A DNA stretch of 39,126 bases from IMG/VR virus record IMGVR_UViG_3300006790_001296, positions 1 to 39,126 of that record; one strand, given 5' to 3'. Of the stretch, positions 35,407 to 39,126 are shown piece after piece. How positions within the stretch are numbered: position 1 is the stretch's first letter; every line of letters begins with the position of its first letter. A model generated the notes under the pieces. It saw nothing but the letters and a program-made list of their open reading frames with translations, had not been told where the DNA came from and ran no database searches. The position numbers and the translations under genes are program-made. Origin of the DNA: a virus.

Positions 35407-36291
35407 AGTCACCGACCCCCCCAAGGTTAACTTGGCAATCTCATTCTCATCTCGATCAATGTACCGCTGAAGCATTGCCGTCGATGTCCACCCTATGATC
35501 TCCACTATTGTGGGCAGGTTGATGCCAGCCGCAATCATGTTGGTGGCAGCCCCGTGCCTGAGGCAGTGAAACGTCAGCTTACTGTCGAGCCCTGCATCAT
35601 TAACCAATGCCTTAAACTCAGAGGTCACACTGTTACTGTAGTAGCGCTTGACAGCTAACGGGAAGTAATACTGCTCGCCCGGGGTAACACTCTTCAAGGC
35701 GGCAGCCACATCTGAATGCAGCGGTAACTCGATCTCCTTCCTGCTCTGCTTCTGGGGAGTGAAAGTAAATTTGTTGCGGCTCCAGTCCACGCATGTTGCA
35801 GAGAACTCAGCGCAGTCCTGTATTCGCATACCATAGTGGTGGCCAAGCATGATCATCGGGGGCCAGTATGTTCTGGTTTCATCCTTTCCAGCAGATACCA
35901 GCAGCTTCTTAACCTCGTCCTTGGTGAAGCCACGAACGTGTGCGAGCTCAGGTGGTAGCTTGGGTGTCAGCTTCGTAGGGTTCTTAATGAAGTAGTCCAT
36001 GTTGATCCCCCACTCAAAGAAGACGCTGAGCCTGCCAACGTAGTAGTTGATGGTGCAGCCCTTCCTCCTCTTTGTTTTGTTGGATACCCTGAGGTGGGCG
36101 ACCCACGAGTTGACCGTCTGGTTAGCCAGAGGGTCTAGCTTCCGCTCGTAGCAGAAGTTTGAATAGCTCTCAAGCGTTCCCTGATAAGCCAGTATGGTGT
36201 TCTTTGATGCAGTGATGGCCTTCCAGTTAACGAACTCGTAAACCAGAGATGGAAGGTTTCTCCCCTTTATGTCTTTGTCTCTATTCGGCAT
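35377..36291 (-). CDS. Tyrosine recombinase/integrase (first of two)
   Basis: 304 residues. An N-terminal SAM-like core-binding domain (about 15-110, NTILAYQGTLESYSNFCYER) precedes the catalytic domain. Catalytic residues by position: R156 (GMRIQD), K181 (PQKQSRKE), H242 and R245 (HCLRHG), W268 in place of the second histidine (IIGWTS) and nucleophile Y277 (LQRYID). All are present, so the enzyme should be active. It would catalyse site-specific recombination such as phage integration. The 3' end overlaps the end of the giant gene by 30 bp on the opposite strand. It is downstream of, and overlaps by 25 bp, a helix-turn-helix-like gene read in the same direction. Confidence 0.93.
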   Translation of the reverse strand: MPNRDKDIKGRNLPSLVYEFVNWKAITASKNTILAYQGTLESYSNFCYERKLDPLANQTVNSWVAHLRVSNKTKRRKGCTINYYVGRLSVFFEWGINMDYFIKNPTKLTPKLPPELAHVRGFTKDEVKKLLVSAGKDETRTYWPPMIMLGHHYGMRIQDCAEFSATCVDWSRNKFTFTPQKQSRKEIELPLHSDVAAALKSVTPGEQYYFPLAVKRYYSNSVTSEFKALVNDAGLDSKLTFHCLRHGAATNMIAAGINLPTIVEIIGWTSTAMLQRYIDRDENEIAKLTLGGSVTSPLPQCTTP

Positions 36292-36626
36292 AGCTCTACT
36301 AGGTATTTCTTATTAGGGCTTTTCTCTAGGTGAACTAGGCGGCAGCCCTCTTTCCGCATTAAATACTTCCTGACCTGTCCCTGTTTAATCAGGTCTACTC
36401 CGCAGGCAGCGGCGAAGGCGCTGGCTTGGCCTACATCTACCTTGCCCCATGAGGTTAGCTTTGATATTTCTCCGACCCGTTTAATTGTGAGCCCCGAAGC
36501 GTCAGAAATCTCTTGGTTGGTCATGGCCTTACGCCCTTTCCGAGCTAGGACTCTGCACAAATTTGGGGGTACTTTATCCATGTGAATAAGTACCGTGTCA
36601 TGCTTTGACAAAGTGTTATTACTCAT
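36267..36626 (-). CDS. Helix-turn-helix-like small protein upstream of the first integrase
   Basis: 119 residues. The centre (about 35-75) reads as a winged or simple helix-turn-helix (MTNQEISDASGLTIKRVGEI, with the turn at ASGLTIKR). A second helical part follows (QASAFAAACGVDL). The C-terminus is basic (MRKEGCRLVHLEKSPNKKYL). It is the first gene of the leftward lysogeny unit and overlaps the integrase start, so a role as regulator or recombination directionality factor is plausible. There is no strong Shine-Dalgarno sequence, and a second ATG at codon 16 could be the true start. Function is inferred from fold pattern and position. Confidence 0.6.
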   Translation of the reverse strand: MSNNTLSKHDTVLIHMDKVPPNLCRVLARKGRKAMTNQEISDASGLTIKRVGEISKLTSWGKVDVGQASAFAAACGVDLIKQGQVRKYLMRKEGCRLVHLEKSPNKKYLVELCRIETKT

Positions 36627-36810
36627 AACTTACTGACTAACAATAACTTAAATACATTTACTATGCCCGTTTATACCTACGAAACTAAACGCACTCCCTT
36701 TTTATAGGGGGTTTTTAGATATTAAACAATACAAAAAGATGCTTTTTGGCATTTATTTCCACATAGGTCTTTGCGCCCGTGTCAAGGTGTGTCAAGGTGG
36801 GCCTAGCTGA
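36627..36810. promoter_or_regulatory. Divergent control region between the two integrases (possible attP)
   Basis: This is the largest non-coding gap in the window (184 bp) and is AT-rich. It should hold promoters for the leftward helix-turn-helix/integrase unit and for the rightward integrase. Visible structure: a near-inverted repeat ACTCCC...GGGGGT (36693-36712) followed by five T; a perfect 6-3-6 palindrome AAAAAG-ATG-CTTTTT (36733-36747); and a 10-bp tandem repeat at 36779-36798. Any of these could be regulator, integrase-arm or crossover sites. No tRNA fragment is visible. No promoter could be fixed with confidence. Confidence 0.5.
36779..36798 (+). repeat. 10-bp tandem direct repeat before the second integrase
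   Basis: GTGTCAAGGT occurs twice back to back (36779-36788 and 36789-36798). Ten-base spacing puts both copies on the same DNA face, as for paired binding sites. The second copy also carries AAGGTGG about 10 bases before the integrase ATG and may serve as its ribosome-binding site. Confidence 0.7.
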
Positions 36811-38043
36811 ATGGCACACCTTTACAAGACTCCCGACTCTCCGTTTCACTACATCAGTTACAACGATTCTACTGGCAAGCGCCGTAGGGTTGCCACCCGC
36901 TTTTACCACGACAGAAAAGCATGGGAGAAAGCTAACGCTCGACGATGGCATTACCCGAAAAAAGTTCAACTTGATGTGAAGTGGAAGCGGGAGCAAACGA
37001 ATGCTGAACTGTTCCGACTTGAAGCTGCCGCAAATGAAAAGAGGTCTTCGCTTAGCGGGGGCAAGGCAGCCCACTGGGATGAGTGGGTTCCTAATTTCAT
37101 CAGGAGGCGCTGGCCTCACAAGGATACCTACAATGATACGATTCGTATGTGGATGTTTGTCTACGGCGAGGTGTTCATCCCGAAAGAAATCGAACACCCT
37201 GCCCAACTTACTGTTGAGGCATGGGATATTTGCATTGATGAGATTCAAAGACTCAAGCCGAACATAGGAATCAACACTCTTAACCAGACCTACGTCGGGA
37301 AGTTGAGGATGATTATGCATGAGGCTGTTAAACGGGAATACTGTTCAATCAATCCACTGGTAGACTACCGTGTCATGGGGAAAAAGAGGGGGAAAATAAA
37401 GACCCCATTTGATGACCATGAATTAGATTTGATTTGGGCTGAGTTGAACGCCCCTCTTCGGACTGGCACAAAGCATGTTAGCAGGCTGCCTTGGCCCAGA
37501 TGGATGACCATCTCTTTTGCCTTGGGCATTTATCATGGTGCAAGAATCAAGGCGACGAGGATGCACGCTAAGCAAATCAATTTGAAGACAGGCTATGTGG
37601 TTTTTAAGGAGAAGGGATATGCTAACCACGAGGTTCCTATCTGCCCGTTAGCAGTCCCTTACTTTGAAGAGATAATTAAAAACGGGTCGAACGCCTTGGA
37701 TGCCTCTGAGAATTCCATGTCAGGTAATTTCAGCACCATGTTTAAAGCAATCGGACTTGATCATCACAGCTTCCATGACACTAGGCGAACTTGCATAACC
37801 CGCATGGCGTTGGCTGGTGTCCCTGAGCAGCTTGCTCGACGGTACGTCAATCATGCATCCAGATTGGTTCACGACGTTTACATTAAGATTCAGCCCGATG
37901 AGATTATTAAGGTTGCTCAGGGGCTGAAGGCTGCTTTTGGGAATACGCATCTGCCGCTCGGAAATCAGGGTTCTCTTCCAGCCATTGAAGCAGGCGATCC
38001 AATCGGAAAATTCTTGCCCGAGAAATACCCATCCCCTTCTTGA
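36811..38043 (+). CDS. Tyrosine recombinase/integrase (second, divergent)
   Basis: 410 residues. The ATG is fixed by an in-frame TGA directly upstream. The N-terminus (about 1-55, SYNDSTGKRRRVATRFYHDR) looks like an arm-type DNA-binding domain, then a core-binding domain (about 85-195). Catalytic residues: R245 (HGARIKATR), a lysine in VFKEKG (266 or 268), H322 and R325 (FHDTRRT), H348 (VNHAS) and Y357 (HDVYIKI). The set is complete. It is longer than, and only distantly like, the 304-aa enzyme on the other strand. Its last 137 bp are also used on the opposite strand by an excisionase-like gene. It may be the main phage integrase, or the two enzymes may act at different sites. Confidence 0.93.
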   Translation: MAHLYKTPDSPFHYISYNDSTGKRRRVATRFYHDRKAWEKANARRWHYPKKVQLDVKWKREQTNAELFRLEAAANEKRSSLSGGKAAHWDEWVPNFIRRRWPHKDTYNDTIRMWMFVYGEVFIPKEIEHPAQLTVEAWDICIDEIQRLKPNIGINTLNQTYVGKLRMIMHEAVKREYCSINPLVDYRVMGKKRGKIKTPFDDHELDLIWAELNAPLRTGTKHVSRLPWPRWMTISFALGIYHGARIKATRMHAKQINLKTGYVVFKEKGYANHEVPICPLAVPYFEEIIKNGSNALDASENSMSGNFSTMFKAIGLDHHSFHDTRRTCITRMALAGVPEQLARRYVNHASRLVHDVYIKIQPDEIIKVAQGLKAAFGNTHLPLGNQGSLPAIEAGDPIGKFLPEKYPSPS

Positions 38044-38146
38044 GCGCAGCAATGTAGGACTTGCTGCACCCAATAATCTTGGCCGCTTCCTTGGTGTCAA
38101 CCCACATAGGTATGGTCACCGTTAATCGTTGATCACTCTCCATCAT
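37907..38146 (-). CDS. Excisionase-like helix-turn-helix protein
   Basis: 79 residues with a MerR/Xis-type winged helix: WVDTKEAAKIIGCSKSYI (about 15-32), a basic turn (ALKKGMGI), then RARIFRLDRLLQWLEENP (about 43-60). That order of helix, turn, helix, wing and last helix matches small phage excisionases and AlpA-like proteins, which bend DNA at att sites. It is convergent with the second integrase and overlaps its coding end by 137 bp. It begins in the overlap with a small basic gene (shared ATGA at 38143-38146). The tail is glutamine/proline-rich. Regulation of integrase direction is likely but inferred. Confidence 0.75.
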   Translation of the reverse strand: MMESDQRLTVTIPMWVDTKEAAKIIGCSKSYIAALKKGMGISRARIFRLDRLLQWLEENPDFRAADAYSQKQPSAPEQP

Positions 38147-38307
38147 TGCTTCTTCCTCTTCGGCTTCTGCCTGTTAGTTGATTTGGATTTGTTTGAGTTA
38201 GGGATACCTTGTTCTTCATACGCCCCAGTTCCCCAGTTTTTAGAACGATCTATTCTGAAGGCTGAAGAAGGCAAATTTTTACTCCGATTTTTTTTTAGCT
38301 TACCCAT
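38143..38307 (-). CDS. Small basic protein (54 aa)
   Basis: 54 residues read leftward from the ATG at 38305-38307, with a GGAG ribosome-binding site about 8 bases upstream. The stop overlaps the excisionase-like gene's ATG. The protein is basic and polar (MGKLKKNRSKN at the start, RQKPKRKKQ at the end), with no membrane segment. The good ribosome-binding site and ATGA coupling support translation. Function unknown; possibly nucleic-acid binding. It is too short to attract attention in ordinary ORF searches. Confidence 0.55.
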   Translation of the reverse strand: MGKLKKNRSKNLPSSAFRIDRSKNWGTGAYEEQGIPNSNKSKSTNRQKPKRKKQ

Positions 38308-38337
38308 CGAATTTACTCCTGTCTTTTTTCTGCACTT

Positions 38338-38865
38338 TCACAACTGAACCTTCATGCCATGCTTCTCCATCTCCTTCTTGAAGGCTTCGATTGCCTCAGG
38401 GGGAGTCTCTTCTGCTTCCTGCTCAGGAAACATACTATCAATTATTTGGCAGATGTCATTGAGCTTCTCCTGTAATTCTTCGACATCGTTAACATCATCG
38501 GACTCGTGATCTAATTTAGCCGTGGCGTAAATATTGACCAGAGTAAATGCCTGCTTGCTGATGGCCATTGGCATAGGGTATTTCACCATAGTCCTAGCCA
38601 TCTTCACTATAGCTGACATGCGCTCCACAGGTATTGGGTTTGGGCTTCCCTCGTTAAATGCCTCAGCTACCTTATTCAAGTCCGTAACCCCATCCTTCTC
38701 TACCATGTGGGCACACACCTGCAACATCTTGAAGCAGGTGTCTATTGTCCACGGGTTAACGCTGTAATCTAGGTACTGAATTTCAACGGGGTCAGTCATT
38801 GGCTCTGAGCCATTGTTTTGATCCTGCTTGATCCCACTCTCTGCTATTTTGTTTTCTTCACTCAT
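38338..38865 (-). CDS. Unidentified acidic protein (175 aa)
   Basis: The first 35 residues are polar and probably disordered (KIAESGIKQDQNNGSEPMTD). Residues 40-160 are predicted by pattern to be helical (TIDTCFKMLQVCAHMVEKDG; VERMSAIVKMARTMVKYPMP; VEELQEKLNDICQIIDSMFP). The C-terminus is charged helix (EAIEAFKKEMEKHGMKVQL). No catalytic motif, signal peptide or family was recognised. It overlaps the gene upstream by 8 bp and belongs to the same leftward unit. A 30-base gap separates it from the small basic gene. Confidence 0.65.
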   Translation of the reverse strand: MSEENKIAESGIKQDQNNGSEPMTDPVEIQYLDYSVNPWTIDTCFKMLQVCAHMVEKDGVTDLNKVAEAFNEGSPNPIPVERMSAIVKMARTMVKYPMPMAISKQAFTLVNIYATAKLDHESDDVNDVEELQEKLNDICQIIDSMFPEQEAEETPPEAIEAFKKEMEKHGMKVQL

Positions 38866-39126
38866 ACTTCTTTTTTAGTTTTGCGATATACTCTCCATGC
38901 TCTTTATCAGTAAGTTTTCCCATGCCGACAAATTTGCACCACTCATATCCCGGTACTTTATTTATCCAATCTGGAACAGTGCTTCCCGGTTCATATAATC
39001 GGTAATCCCATGATTTCGGATATGCTTGGTACATATCAGCCAACGCATCACCGATAAGGCACGGCTCGGCCTGAGCTCCATCTCTGACGGCGAGTTTCAA
39101 GGGGTCATCTACATTCGGCTGAGGCA
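38858..39126 (-). CDS. Unidentified protein, 5' end beyond the window
   Basis: The leftward frame is open from the window edge to a TGA at 38858-38860, about 88 codons. An internal TTG at 39100 is not needed as a start, since the frame continues upstream (PQPNVDDPLKLAVRDG). Visible text includes a cysteine (AQAEPCLIGDALADMYQAYP) and a tryptophan-rich part (KSWDYRLY; PDWINKVPGYEWCKF), ending in a lysine-rich helix (IAKLKKKYE). No family recognised. Its two Pro-Gly pairs use CCG, in line with the rest of the window. Confidence 0.55.
   Translation of the reverse strand, partial: PQPNVDDPLKLAVRDGAQAEPCLIGDALADMYQAYPKSWDYRLYEPGSTVPDWINKVPGYEWCKFVGMGKLTDKEHGEYIAKLKKKYE

Noticed and set aside
35421-35435. 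Near-palindrome CCAAGGTTAACTTGG
   Set aside because: It lies in the last codons of the first integrase and has no T-tract or partner copy elsewhere that I could see; not enough to call a terminator or att core.
36715-37320. 201-aa leftward open frame opposite the second integrase
   Set aside because: It lies fully antisense to a clearly identified integrase and the non-coding control region, has no family features, and fits a shadow of the real gene's codon pattern.
1-39126. tRNA genes, CRISPR arrays, insertion sequences or DNA replication genes
   Set aside because: No cloverleaf-like segments, spaced repeats, transposase motifs, polymerase or helicase motifs were seen on either strand.

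Overview
The window reads as one continuous piece of a tailed bacteriophage or prophage genome. Its gene order, a large portal, the lack of any recognisable tape-measure or sheath gene, and a set of very large helical proteins after the tail genes all suggest a short-tailed (podovirus-like) phage. Two tyrosine recombinases and an excisionase-like gene suggest a temperate life cycle. The host is not identifiable from the sequence. Coding density is very high: most genes abut or overlap through TAATG or ATGA junctions, and no tRNA, rRNA, CRISPR array or insertion sequence is visible. No DNA polymerase, helicase, RNA polymerase or convincing small terminase was seen, so the replication genes probably lie outside the window.

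Layout. (1) 1-1033, rightward: end of a lysine-rich gene, a small holin-like membrane protein, a candidate nested Rz/Rz1 spanin pair, and two small basic proteins. (2) 1054-2526, leftward: terminase large subunit, opposite in strand to the structural genes around it. (3) 2559-9121, rightward: two small proteins, portal, a small helical protein, a scaffold-like acidic protein with an AT-hook, and the probable major capsid protein, closed by a strong intrinsic terminator. (4) 9140-21268, rightward: the neck/tail/adhesion block. It includes a connector-like protein fused to a complete metallophosphoesterase, a von Willebrand A (vWA) protein with an inserted tail-fibre-type repeat, a glycosyltransferase-like protein, two tail proteins that share an N-terminal module, and a large tail protein. 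(5) 21300-35406: two helical, probably internal virion proteins and one 3724-residue gene occupying over a quarter of the window. (6) 35377-38307: lysogeny block with two tyrosine recombinases diverging from a 184-bp control region, a helix-turn-helix-like gene, an excisionase-like gene and a small basic gene. (7) 38338-39126, leftward: two unidentified genes, the last running off the window.

How the parts work together (inference). Terminase packages DNA through the portal into a capsid built from the 7054 gene product over the 5557 scaffold. The 9140-21268 block builds the neck, tail and host-contact surface, which carries unusual enzymatic and adhesive domains. The 21300-35406 products are probably packed in the head and ejected with the DNA. 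The giant one has a ParB-like domain and other features of injected 'polyvalent' proteins. The recombinase block would control integration.

The most striking whole-window signal is a composition one. Reading both strands by eye I found no CCWGG (EcoRII/Dcm) and no GGWCC (AvaII) site, although several dozen of each would be expected by chance. Meanwhile CCCGGG is frequent (30 located). Proline-glycine pairs appear always to be written with CCC or CCG, never CCA or CCT, which points to selection against the sites rather than drift.
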